DNA of 64,000 nt from Natronococcus roseus (GTDB lineage Archaea > Halobacteriota > Halobacteria > Halobacteriales > Natrialbaceae): assembly GCF_043677095.1 (NCBI RefSeq), contig NZ_JBHLJR010000006.1:248001-312000 (forward strand), given 5' to 3'. Every line of letters starts with the position of its first letter. Within the stretch, counting starts at the first letter, position 1. A program made the translations under genes and the position numbers. Positions 28,282-36,143 of this stretch are shown here, piece after piece. A model generated the notes under the pieces. That model was not told where the DNA came from and ran no database searches. It worked only from the letters and a program-made list of their open reading frames with translations.

Positions 28282-29049
28282 CTACTCGTCGAACTCCGGT
28301 TCACGCCCCTCGAGGAAGGCCGCGACGCCCTCCTCGTGGGAGTCCGAGCCCCGGGCCTGGACCTGCAGCGTGTTCTCGTAGTCGGCGGCCTCCCGCCAGT
28401 GGCGGGCCATGTTCTCGTGGAGCGCCTGCTTGGTCATCCCGATTACGTCGGTCGGCCGGCGCCCGAGTCGCTCGACCGTCTCTCGGACTCGGTCGTCGAG
28501 CTCGTCCGCGGGAACGGCCTCGTTGACCAGCTCGAGGTCGGCCGCCCGCTCGGCGTCGAAGAACTCCCCGGTGAACGCGAGCTTCTTGGCGGCCCGCAGG
28601 CCGACGATGTGGGGGAGCATGAACGTGCCGCCGGTGTCGGGGATGAGCCCGACCCTGACGAACGCACAGGAGAAGGTGGCGTCCGCGCTGGCGTAGGCGA
28701 TATCCGAGAGGGCGACGACGGCCAGCCCCGCCCCGATGGCGTCGCCGTTTACCTTCGCGACGATCGGCACCGGCGACTCGAGCATCGCCTCGACGACTCG
28801 GCCGAACGTCTCGGTGACCTCCTCGTAGGACTCACGAGGTGGGCTGGGCGGTTCGGCCATCGCCTCGATGTCCCCGCCGGCGCTGAACGCGTCGCCCTCT
28901 CCTGAGATGACGATCGCGTGGTGGTCGTCGGGATCTGCCCGCTCGATCGTTTCGGCCAGTTCCGTGGCGACCGCCTGACTCATCGCGTTGAGGACGCCGG
29001 GTCGATCGAACCTGATCTCGAGGACGCCGTCGTCGGTATCGACGTGCAT
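28282..29049 (-). CDS. Enoyl-CoA hydratase/isomerase family protein (PaaG-like)
   Basis: A 255-residue crotonase-fold enzyme. Oxyanion-hole segments are AFSAGGDIEAM and NGDAIGAGLAV. The position of the hydratase's second catalytic Glu reads VGLIPDTGGTFMLP, with Asp in the place typical of PaaG-type isomerases rather than hydratases. The C-terminal helices are complete. It probably acts in fatty-acid or aromatic acyl-CoA breakdown. Confidence 0.85.
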   Translation of the reverse strand: MHVDTDDGVLEIRFDRPGVLNAMSQAVATELAETIERADPDDHHAIVISGEGDAFSAGGDIEAMAEPPSPPRESYEEVTETFGRVVEAMLESPVPIVAKVNGDAIGAGLAVVALSDIAYASADATFSCAFVRVGLIPDTGGTFMLPHIVGLRAAKKLAFTGEFFDAERAADLELVNEAVPADELDDRVRETVERLGRRPTDVIGMTKQALHENMARHWREAADYENTLQVQARGSDSHEEGVAAFLEGREPEFDE

Positions 29050-29182
29050 ACGCCAACACGTCGCGGACGGCTAATAACAGTACGCGGTGTGGTCGGTTCG
29101 TACGCGGCGTGGTCAGTTGCGCGGCCGTTACGGCAAAACGCGAGGAGCAGAACTCGAGAGCGGGCCGGGGACGGTGCTGTCG

Positions 29183-29851
29183 TCAGTCGGACGGGACCGG
29201 CGGGGCGGTCGCCTCCTCCTCGGCGACGTTGAGTTCGGAGGTGACCAGCGCTCGGTAGGCCCGGCGCAGGCGCTCGGAGAGCGCCTGGTGGGAGATGCCG
29301 AGCTCCTCGGAGAGCTCCTGCATCGAGACCTCGCGGGGGATCTCGAAGTAGCCGTGGTCGATCGCCGCGACCAGCGTCTCGTACTGGCGCTGGGTGAGGC
29401 CACACTGGGAGTGGCTCTCGTCGGCGACGTCGAACAGGCGGACGATCGTCGGCGTCACGTCGTTGTCGACGAGGCGGTCGTACAGCGAGCTCACGTCCTC
29501 GCGCTCGAGGACGCGGACGCTCAGGAGCCAGGAGCCGCCCGAGGCCGACGCGCTGAGGACGGTGCCGTCCTCCTCGAGGACGAGCTCCAGGGGGTCGACC
29601 GTTTCAGGGTCGAACTCGATGTCGTACAGCCAGCGGTCGTCGTCGCTGCTGATCAGCGAGTAGTTCTCGATCGCCGCGGCGTCCGCCATCGCGGCTTCGA
29701 TCTCCGCCTTCGACGGGCCGGACAGCCACAGTCCGTGACCGCTCGAGGCGATGACCTGCTCCATCTCGCAGGTGAGCGATGGGACGGCGTCGAACAGCTC
29801 GGCCAGTCCGGTTCCGTCGCCCGGAATCTCGAGGTCCGCAATGGATGTCAT
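29183..29851 (-). CDS. Bat-type HTH transcription regulator (HTH_10)
   Basis: 222 residues. The C-terminal HTH_10 domain (LTQRQYETLVAAIDHGYFEIPREVSMQELSEELGISHQALSERLRRA; key part LTQRQYETLVAAIDHGYF) binds DNA. The N-terminal part (about 1-150) is the ligand or interaction domain found in short haloarchaeal Bat-like proteins. The start is MTSIADLE. The upstream gap is very A/T-rich and holds a palindrome (29918-29932). A similar regulator lies at 32031-32693. Confidence 0.88.
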   Translation of the reverse strand: MTSIADLEIPGDGTGLAELFDAVPSLTCEMEQVIASSGHGLWLSGPSKAEIEAAMADAAAIENYSLISSDDDRWLYDIEFDPETVDPLELVLEEDGTVLSASASGGSWLLSVRVLEREDVSSLYDRLVDNDVTPTIVRLFDVADESHSQCGLTQRQYETLVAAIDHGYFEIPREVSMQELSEELGISHQALSERLRRAYRALVTSELNVAEEEATAPPVPSD

Positions 29852-29917
29852 TGTTCTCACTCACGAATACAGGAGGAAACACAATAACCGCACTTCCAAA
29901 TTTATCAGCATCTGTAG

Positions 29918-29932
29918 AATTGAAAATCAATT
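29918..29932. promoter_or_regulatory. Palindrome upstream of the Bat-type regulator
   Basis: AATTGA-AAA-TCAATT is a perfect 6-3-6 inverted repeat, 67-81 bases before the start, in a 228-base A/T-rich gap. It may be an operator for autoregulation. Confidence 0.4.
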
Positions 29933-30079
29933 AAAAATAACAGTCTGGCTTGTCTATACATTGCAGGACAGAACGAACGAAGCCGGTCGACGATGGCTGC
30001 GAGCATGGCGGTCCGCGAAAGCCAACAGCGTCGTTGGGACGTGTTACAGTACCATCTTCGGCATCGACGACTCGGCGAA

Positions 30080-30604
30080 TCAGGACTCGTCCGCGTCCGA
30101 GGACTCCACACGCGTCGCGAGGGGTTCGAGTCCCAGTATCGTCTCGACGAGATCGGCGAGATCCTCGCTTCCCCTACCGACAACCTCACCGCCGACCGCT
30201 TCGGGATCCCGATCGCCGACGAGGATCGTCGGCAGCGGCGCCGCCGAGAACCCCTCGACGACGACGATGTCGTAGCCGCGGCGCTCGAGTCGGCCGAGGG
30301 TACTCGAGAGCGCCCGGAGTTCGGGGTCGTCCGTCCGGAAGAACTCCTCGCCGGGTTCGTCGGGCGGGTCGCGTTTCCCTCGAGCGGTGATATCGAAGGT
30401 GAGCTCGGGCGTCACGCCGACGACCGTCTCGGCGCCCGCGGTTCGATGGCGGTGGGTGTCGGCACCCGCGGTGTCGATCTCGATATCGTGGTGGATCGAC
30501 TTGACGGTCGCGACTCGACCTCCCTCGGCCAGTCGTGGAACGAGCTTCTCGACGAGCGTCGTCTTCCCCGAGTCGCTCGGTCCCGTGAGAGAGACGACTC
30601 TCAT
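30080..30604 (-). CDS. mobB: Molybdopterin-guanine dinucleotide biosynthesis protein B
   Basis: 174 residues. A P-loop GTPase with Walker A GPSDSGKTTLVEKLV, then VATVKSIHHDIEIDTAGADTHRH (key HHDIEIDTAGADTHR) and the DIVVVEGFS switch region. MobB assists MobA in making molybdenum cofactor guanine dinucleotide. The start is MRVVSLTGPSDSGKT at 30604. No other moco genes are in the window. Confidence 0.92.
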   Translation of the reverse strand: MRVVSLTGPSDSGKTTLVEKLVPRLAEGGRVATVKSIHHDIEIDTAGADTHRHRTAGAETVVGVTPELTFDITARGKRDPPDEPGEEFFRTDDPELRALSSTLGRLERRGYDIVVVEGFSAAPLPTILVGDRDPEAVGGEVVGRGSEDLADLVETILGLEPLATRVESSDADES

Positions 30605-30723
30605 AGCCGTCTCCTCGGTGGGAGTCGTTCGTGGGCTACAGCGTTCACGCGCGGACGTGGTCACCGTTCGACAATAGCCGTTCGGGTTCGATCCTCTCGA
30701 TCGTGGTTCGGTCGAGGAGACGA

Positions 30724-31956
30724 TCACGGGCGACACCCGGGTGCCGGCAGCGTCAGTACGAACGCCGATCCCTCGCCGGGCTCGGAGTCGACCCGAATCT
30801 CGCCGCCGTGGCGCTCGGCGATCCGTTCGCAGATCGCGAGCCCGATGCCCGTCCCCCGCCGTTCGTGGTAGCCGTGAAGCCGCTCGAAGACGTCGAAGAT
30901 CGGCTCCTGGTTCGTCGGTTCGATCCCGATTCCCTCGTCGCGGACGGCGACGAGCCACTCGGAGCCGTCGCGGTCGGCCTCGACCCGAACGATCGGTCGG
31001 TCGTCGCCGCTGTACTCGAGGGCGTTCGAGAGGAGGTTCTGAAAGAGCTGGCGCAGCTGCGTCTCGTCGCCCTCGACGCGGGGCAGCGATCCGATCGTCA
31101 CGTCCGCGTCGGTCTCCTCGATTCGGACCTCCAGATCCTTGCGCACGTCCTCGAGCACCGCCTCGAGCGCGACCGGTTCGAACGCGGTTCCCTGCGTCTC
31201 GATCCTCGAGTACGCGAGCAGGCCGTCGATCATCTCGCGCATCCGATCGGCGCCGTCGACCGCGTACGCCAGAAACTCCTCGCCGTCGGCGTCGAGTTCG
31301 CCCCCGTAGCGCCCCTCGATCAGCTGCAGGTACCCCGAGACCATCCGCAGCGGCTCCTGGAGGTCGTGACTGGCGGCGTAGGCGAACTGCTCTAAGCGCT
31401 TGTTCGACGCCTCGAGCGCCCGCTCGCGAGCGTTCTTGTCGCCACCCGTGGACGGGTTCGGCTCGGAATCGCCGAACTGTCCCTCGGGCCGTCGCTCGAG
31501 CGAGAGCGTCTCACCGCGTCCGCAGTCGTGACACTCGAGTTCGAGGTCGGCTCCGGCGCGAACGCGAGTCACGTCGCGGCGGCCGCAGTTCGGACAGCAC
31601 AGCCACGCCCCGAGCCGACGCTCGTCGCAGGACTGCCCGTGGTCTCGATCCGTGTCGTGTCCGGTATCGTCGTCACACTCTCGACCGTCAGCCGCCCGGA
31701 CCACCCGACGCTCGCGATCCCAGTCGACGAGCCCGGAATCCGCCAGCTTCGGGAGGTGAACGTGAACGAGGGCGACTCGCATCCGCTCGCACGTCCCGTC
31801 CTCGAGTTCCTGCGACGGGTCCTTCGTGGCGAGACGCGTTGCGAGATCGGTCACGGATAGCGGCTCGTCCCTCGAGCGAAGGAGTCGGAGTATCCGTCGG
31901 CGAGGGTGGGAGACGGGCGGTTCGACGCCGACATCGGCGGGGTGGGTACCACTCAT
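30724..31956 (-). CDS. Composite sensor: winged HTH, zinc ribbon and histidine kinase
   Basis: 410 residues. Residues 15-86 are a DUF7344-like winged helix (HPRRRILRLLRS ... ALVHVHLPKLADSGLVDWD). Residues 120-145 are a zinc ribbon (CCPNC ... CHDC). The kinase core follows: HisKA with H197 (ASHDLQEPLR) and a HATPase with N-box FQNLLSNALEYSG, G1 VRDEGIGIEP and G2 GTGIGLAICERIAERHGG. No PAS/GAF sensor or receiver is present. The start MSGTHPADVG is chosen. It probably links metal/redox or DNA state to phosphorylation. Confidence 0.85.
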   Translation of the reverse strand: MSGTHPADVGVEPPVSHPRRRILRLLRSRDEPLSVTDLATRLATKDPSQELEDGTCERMRVALVHVHLPKLADSGLVDWDRERRVVRAADGRECDDDTGHDTDRDHGQSCDERRLGAWLCCPNCGRRDVTRVRAGADLELECHDCGRGETLSLERRPEGQFGDSEPNPSTGGDKNARERALEASNKRLEQFAYAASHDLQEPLRMVSGYLQLIEGRYGGELDADGEEFLAYAVDGADRMREMIDGLLAYSRIETQGTAFEPVALEAVLEDVRKDLEVRIEETDADVTIGSLPRVEGDETQLRQLFQNLLSNALEYSGDDRPIVRVEADRDGSEWLVAVRDEGIGIEPTNQEPIFDVFERLHGYHERRGTGIGLAICERIAERHGGEIRVDSEPGEGSAFVLTLPAPGCRP

Positions 31957-32030
31957 TCCGTACGAACGCGTCCGGCACAAACCGAAATAGTACGAGGGGT
32001 AGTCCGAACAACGGAACTATAACCGGGAGG

Positions 32031-32693
32031 CTATCTCGGGGCCCGATCGACCGAATCGAGCAACACCGTCGTGAGGACCTGCTTGGTCCCACCCCGGATC
32101 CGTTTGGACATCGCCTGCTGGGTGATGCCGAGTTCGGCGCCGAGCTCCGACAGGGAGGCCTCGCTCGGCGTGTCGAAGTACCCCCGATTGAGCGCGAGCA
32201 CGAGCGCCGTGCGCTGTTCGGGCGTCAGCCCCAGCTGTCGCCCCGAGTTGACGTGTTCGGACAGCGAGTACACTCGTTCGAGGTGAACCGAGATCTCGTG
32301 ATCCGTACAGAAGTTGTAAAAGCCCGCGAGCGCGTCGTGGTTCGGAAACCGCAGCCGAAAGAACCAGCTGTCGGTGCTGTAGGCCTCGAGGATCACCCCG
32401 TCGGCCTCGCCGATCCCGTACAGCAGGTCGTGGACGTCGCCGTCCCAGGTCGCCCGGTAGAGCGCGTAGTCGTCGACCGAATCCAGCCGCGTCAGATCGT
32501 GGACCGCCGGATGCCTTCGGATCGCCCGTTCGACCTCCTTCGGGTCGTCACACCGAACCCAGAAGTACGGCATCATCGACCCCGTCGCCGGGACGATGCG
32601 CTCGAGTTCGATGGTGGTGTCCGGCGCCTCGGTGAAGACGTCGCCGAAGACGAACTCCGAGGACGGGACGGTGAACTCCGCGATGAGACTCAT
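32031..32693 (-). CDS. Bat-type HTH transcription regulator (HTH_10), second copy
   Basis: 220 residues with the same layout as the regulator at 29183. The N-terminal domain begins MSLIAEFTVPSSEFVFGDVF, typical of Bat-like proteins with the bacterio-opsin activator N-domain. The C-terminal HTH_10 reads LTPEQRTALVLALNRGYFDTP ... LGITQQAMSKRIRGG (key LTPEQRTALVLALNRGYF). It lies 75 bases upstream of the histidine kinase on the same strand. Target genes are unknown. Confidence 0.88.
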   Translation of the reverse strand: MSLIAEFTVPSSEFVFGDVFTEAPDTTIELERIVPATGSMMPYFWVRCDDPKEVERAIRRHPAVHDLTRLDSVDDYALYRATWDGDVHDLLYGIGEADGVILEAYSTDSWFFRLRFPNHDALAGFYNFCTDHEISVHLERVYSLSEHVNSGRQLGLTPEQRTALVLALNRGYFDTPSEASLSELGAELGITQQAMSKRIRGGTKQVLTTVLLDSVDRAPR

Positions 32694-32989
32694 TCGTCCG
32701 TTACTCCGCCGGAACCGATATCGCTCTTGCGGAGCGCTCGAGGGGGTGGTTCTCGAGGAAGGCGGGCCGGACGCGGTCGAAAAGTCCGACCGGAGCTGCT
32801 CGTTGCACCGTGTGATTCCGGCTTCGTTCGAATTTCGGAGCCACGTGCGAGTTTGCTTGAGGGTAGCGGGCCGGGCGCGATTGTGAACTACGCCGAGACG
32901 TTCCTGCTCACTTCGTTGCGCGGGCTGCGACTCGTCTACTTCAAATAGCGGGGCCGCTTTGCTCCTCACGAAGTTGTTCGTCGCAAAAG
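32694..32989. other. Gap between the Bat-type regulator and tRNA-Lys
   Basis: No gene seen. It holds the regulator's promoter and a duplicated tRNA-Lys 3' end (32865-32882), with 105 bases of unrecognised sequence between the two copies. Confidence 0.5.
32865..32882. repeat. Duplicated 3' end of tRNA-Lys (attachment-site-like)
   Basis: AGCGGGCCGGGCGCGATT repeats exactly at 32988-33005, which overlaps the 3' end of the tRNA gene. After one extra base (G) the copy continues TGAAC, like the T-arm. The spacing is 123 bases. Such copies commonly mark integration of mobile elements at tRNA genes. Confidence 0.6.
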
Positions 32990-33063
32990 CGGGCCGGGCG
33001 CGATTTGAACACGCGACCGTCTGATTAAGAGTCAGACGCTCTGCCGGACTGAGCTACCGGCCC
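32990..33063 (-). tRNA. tRNA-Lys (anticodon CTT)
   Basis: A 74-nt cloverleaf on the minus strand. The acceptor GGGCCGG pairs with CCGGCCC, followed by discriminator G. D-arm TAGCTCAGTCCGGCAGA, anticodon stem CTGAC/TCAGA-type with loop CTCTTAA (anticodon CTT), and T-arm GCGTG-TTCAAAT-CGCGC. CCA is not encoded. A strong TATA-like sequence (33086-33098) lies upstream. The 3' end is duplicated at 32865. Confidence 0.95.
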
Positions 33064-33085
33064 TGTACCTCCGATTTTCGGACCT

Positions 33086-33098
33086 GGATAAATATACG
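33086..33098 (-). promoter_or_regulatory. TATA-like box of tRNA-Lys
   Basis: The complement reads CGTATATTTATCC, centred about 29 bases upstream of the tRNA 5' end: a strong archaeal TATA element. Confidence 0.6.
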
Positions 33099-33210
33099 TT
33101 TCCCTTGGGAGGCGCCGTGTCAGGCGTCTCCAAACGACTTCTCCTCGAGCGTGCGCCGACGTTCCAATCTTCGGGACCGTTAAGTACGGTCGGTTCGACC
33201 ACACTCTCAC

Positions 33211-34662
33211 ATGAGCACGGGGGTTACTATCTCGTCGATCTCGGACTATGCGATTCTCGGCTGCGGGAGCGTCGGCTACGCCGTCGCCGAAGAACTCGTC
33301 GAGCAGGGGAAAGACGTCGTGATCATCGATCGCGACGAGAGCCGTGTCGAATCCCTGCGCGACCAGGATCTGGATGCCCGCACCGCCGACATCCGCGAAC
33401 CCGAGGCCGCCGACCTCGTCGCCGAGCGAGACGTCGTCCTGATTCTCGCCTCCGACGTCGAAGCGAACAAGGCCGCCGTCGAGCACATTCGCACGAAAAA
33501 CGACGAGAGTCAGTTCCTCGTCGCACGCGCGAGCGACCCCGTCTCGGGCGACGAGCTCTCCGAGCTCGGTGCCGATATCGTCATCAATCCCTCGTCGGTG
33601 ATCGCCGAGTCCGCCCTGCGGGCGCTCGAGTCGGGCGAACTCGAGTACAACGCGGGGAAACTCGCCCGGCTGGTCGAGGAGACCGACTCGCGGATGGCGA
33701 TACTCACGCAGGACAGCCCGGATCCGGACTCGATCGCCAGCGCCGCCGCCCTGCAGGCGATCGCCGACCACCTCGAGGTCGAGGCCGACATCGTCTATCT
33801 CGGCGACGTCGGCCACCAGGAGAACAGGGCGTTCGTCAACCTGCTGGGGATCGATCTGGTCCAGTGGGACGAGATCGACGACACCGGAGTGTACGACACG
33901 GTCGCGCTGGTCGATCACGCGACCTCCTCCGAGATGAACCTCGATATCGACATCGTCATCGACCACCACGAGGGCGAGGAGACCTACGACCCCGAGTTCG
34001 TCGACATCCGCCCGAACATGTCCTCGACGTCGACGATCATGACGAAGTACATCCAGGAGTTCGATATGAACGTCTCCGAGGAGGTCGCTACTGCCTTGCT
34101 GTACGGGATCCGCGCGGAGACCCTGGATTTCAAACGCGACACGACCCCCGCCGACCTCACCGCTGCCGCCTATCTCTATCCCTTCGCGAACCACGACACC
34201 TTAGAGCAGGTCGAATCGCCGTCGATGTCCCCCGAGACGCTGGACGTCCTCGCCGAGGCGATCACTAACCGGGACGTCCAGGGGAGCCACCTCGTCTCGA
34301 ACGCCGGCTTCGTCCGGGACCGCGAGGCGCTGACCCAGGCCGCGGGCCACCTGCTCGATCTCGAGGGCGTGACGACGACCGCCGTCTTCGGCATCGCCGA
34401 CGAGACGATCTTCCTCGCGGGTCGCTCGAAGGACATCCGCATCAACATCGGAAAGGTCCTCGACGACGCCTACGGCGAGATGGGCGAGACCGCGGGCCAC
34501 TCCACGCAGGCCAGCGCGGAGATCCCGCTGGGCATCTTCACCGGGATCGAGATTTCGGAGGGCACTCGAGACACCCTGCTTCAGCTCACGGAGGAGGCCG
34601 TCAAGCGGACGCTGTTCGACGCGATGGGCGTCGACGGGAGCGAAGGATCGAACGGAAACTGA
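33211..34662 (+). CDS. TrkA-N / DHH-DHHA1 fusion phosphoesterase
   Basis: 483 residues. Residues 10-130 are a TrkA-N (RCK) Rossmann domain (YAILGCGSVGYAVAEEL, VVIIDRD) that can bind NAD or nucleotides. Residues 160-480 are a DHH phosphodiesterase: DPDSIASAAAL, D235 (LVDHA), DHH motif D251-H252-H253, and a DHHA1-type C-terminus with GRSKDIRINIG. A role in cyclic di-AMP or nanoRNA breakdown is plausible by family. The ATG at 33211 has TTAAGTACGG (from 33180) about 30 bases upstream. Confidence 0.88.
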   Translation: MSTGVTISSISDYAILGCGSVGYAVAEELVEQGKDVVIIDRDESRVESLRDQDLDARTADIREPEAADLVAERDVVLILASDVEANKAAVEHIRTKNDESQFLVARASDPVSGDELSELGADIVINPSSVIAESALRALESGELEYNAGKLARLVEETDSRMAILTQDSPDPDSIASAAALQAIADHLEVEADIVYLGDVGHQENRAFVNLLGIDLVQWDEIDDTGVYDTVALVDHATSSEMNLDIDIVIDHHEGEETYDPEFVDIRPNMSSTSTIMTKYIQEFDMNVSEEVATALLYGIRAETLDFKRDTTPADLTAAAYLYPFANHDTLEQVESPSMSPETLDVLAEAITNRDVQGSHLVSNAGFVRDREALTQAAGHLLDLEGVTTTAVFGIADETIFLAGRSKDIRINIGKVLDDAYGEMGETAGHSTQASAEIPLGIFTGIEISEGTRDTLLQLTEEAVKRTLFDAMGVDGSEGSNGN

Positions 34663-34959
34663 TCAGGCGACGATCTCGTCCTCTTCCTCGTCGTCGGGGT
34701 CGCGGACGCGCTCGACGACGTCGTTGATCAGGATGACGTCGCCGACCGACCGGACCCATCGGTAGGGAACGATGACGCCCTTTCTGGCGCGAGACTCCTC
34801 CGGGAACAGCTCCTCGTTCAGCTGGCCGAGCGCGAGTCCTTCGATCGTCTCCTCGCTGATGTTGAGTTGGAGATCCTCGACCTCGCCGACGAAAACGCCG
34901 TTGTTCGAGTACACCTCGCGGCCGACGAGCGAGGTGACCTCCTGGTGCGTGTCGTCCAT
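34663..34959 (-). CDS. PRC-barrel domain protein
   Basis: 98 residues: EVTSLVGREVYSNNGVFVGEVEDLQLN is a PRC-barrel core (key GREVYSNNGVFVGEVEDL), followed by GVIVPYRWVRSVGDVILI and an acidic tail. The ATG at 34959 is preferred over the one at 34971 because a TTAA-centred TATA box lies 27 bases before it. It converges on the TrkA-N/DHH gene, touching its stop. Family members aid RNA processing or act as protein adaptors. Confidence 0.8.
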   Translation of the reverse strand: MDDTHQEVTSLVGREVYSNNGVFVGEVEDLQLNISEETIEGLALGQLNEELFPEESRARKGVIVPYRWVRSVGDVILINDVVERVRDPDDEEEDEIVA

Positions 34960-34982
34960 GGTAGGTGGCATGCAGGGGTGAC

Positions 34983-34990
34983 TCTTAACT
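34983..34990 (-). promoter_or_regulatory. TATA-like box of the PRC-barrel gene
   Basis: The complement reads AGTTAAGA, centred 27 bases before the ATG at 34959. This decides between the two candidate starts. Confidence 0.45.
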
Positions 34991-35027
34991 CTTGGTCAGA
35001 CGAGTTGAGTGGCGCCGATCGGGGGCC

Positions 35028-36143
35028 TTACTCCTCGAGGAGTTCGTCGACGGTCGCGTGATCGGCCAGCAGTTCCGCCATCCGCTCGACCGTCCCGGCG
35101 TCGCGGGTGCGCCCGCTCCTGACGACGTCCTCGGCTCGTTCGACCGTCGTCAGGGTGTCCGTCTGGACCGAGAGGATCGGCATCCCCTTCTCGGTCGCCT
35201 GACCGACGATCGCGCCCGAAGGGCGGTGCCCGCCCGTGAGGATGAGACAGCGGACGCCGGGCGCCTCGAGGGCGGCCGTGTGGATCTCGGCGCGGTCGCC
35301 GCCGGTGATGACCGCGGCGTCTTTCGTCCGGCGGAAGTGTCGCAAGGCGCTGTCGGCGCCCATCGCCCCGACGGTAAAGCGCTCGACGTAGGCGTCGTCG
35401 CCCGCGTCGACGAGCGTCGACGCGCCGAGTTCGTTCGCCAGCTCGGCGACGGTGACGCCCGCGAGCGTCCGCTCGCGCGGGATCACGCCGTGAACGTCGA
35501 TTCCCCGGCCCTCGAGGAAGGGGACGACGTCGGTCTCGAGCCCGTCGTAGGCCGCGTCGGAAACGTCGTTGAAGACGACGCCCGCCAGTCGGTCGCCGAA
35601 CGTCCGGGCCGCCGCGAGCACGTCGTCGGCGTCGCCGGGGACCTCGTAGGATGCGACCAGCAACACTCGGGCGTCGAGCAGCTCCGCGAGGTCGGCGTCG
35701 GCGAGTTCGACGATCTCGCCCACATCGTAGCTGCCGCCGCCCTCGAGGATCATCCGGTCGTGGTCGGCCGCGAGCGCGTCGAACGCCTCCCGGACGCGCT
35801 CGCGGATCTCCGCGGGCTGTTCGCGGCCGCGGACCGCCTGCTCGACGAACGTCGGCGAGTAGACCACGGGTTCGAGGTCGTGGATCCCGGCCTCGAGCTC
35901 GAGCAGCTCCTTGGCGAGCATCGGATCCTCGTCCAAGGTTTTCCCGACGTTGCTCTGCAGGCGGGTGCCTTTGGGTTTCATGTAGCCGACGCTCTCGCCG
36001 CGCTCGCGGGCGAGGCTGGCGAGCGCCAGCGCGATCGCCGTCTTCCCGGTGCTCTCCTCGAGCGAGGCGACGAGGATCGGTTGCTGTGAGCTGTCGGCGG
36101 TCGGTTCGCTGTCCGTGTCGGTGTCGGTGTCGGTGTCAGTCAT
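35028..36143 (-). CDS. Phosphotransacetylase-family P-loop/DRTGG protein
   Basis: 371 residues. The N-terminal dethiobiotin-synthase-like P-loop domain (LVASLEESTGKTAIALALASLA; key LEESTGKTAIA) resembles the N-terminus of long Pta enzymes. The C-terminal DRTGG domain follows (about 225-340), with GGDRAEIHTAALEAPGVRCLILTGG. The catalytic Pta domain is absent, so this is probably a regulatory partner. A run of TD repeats sits at the N-terminus. Its start overlaps the acetate-CoA ligase stop by 4 bases. Confidence 0.82.
   Translation of the reverse strand: MTDTDTDTDTDSEPTADSSQQPILVASLEESTGKTAIALALASLARERGESVGYMKPKGTRLQSNVGKTLDEDPMLAKELLELEAGIHDLEPVVYSPTFVEQAVRGREQPAEIRERVREAFDALAADHDRMILEGGGSYDVGEIVELADADLAELLDARVLLVASYEVPGDADDVLAAARTFGDRLAGVVFNDVSDAAYDGLETDVVPFLEGRGIDVHGVIPRERTLAGVTVAELANELGASTLVDAGDDAYVERFTVGAMGADSALRHFRRTKDAAVITGGDRAEIHTAALEAPGVRCLILTGGHRPSGAIVGQATEKGMPILSVQTDTLTTVERAEDVVRSGRTRDAGTVERMAELLADHATVDELLEE

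Noticed and set aside
32865..32900. A second tRNA-Lys gene
   Set aside because: Only the 3' acceptor/T-arm part matches; D-arm and anticodon arm are missing, so it is a fragment.
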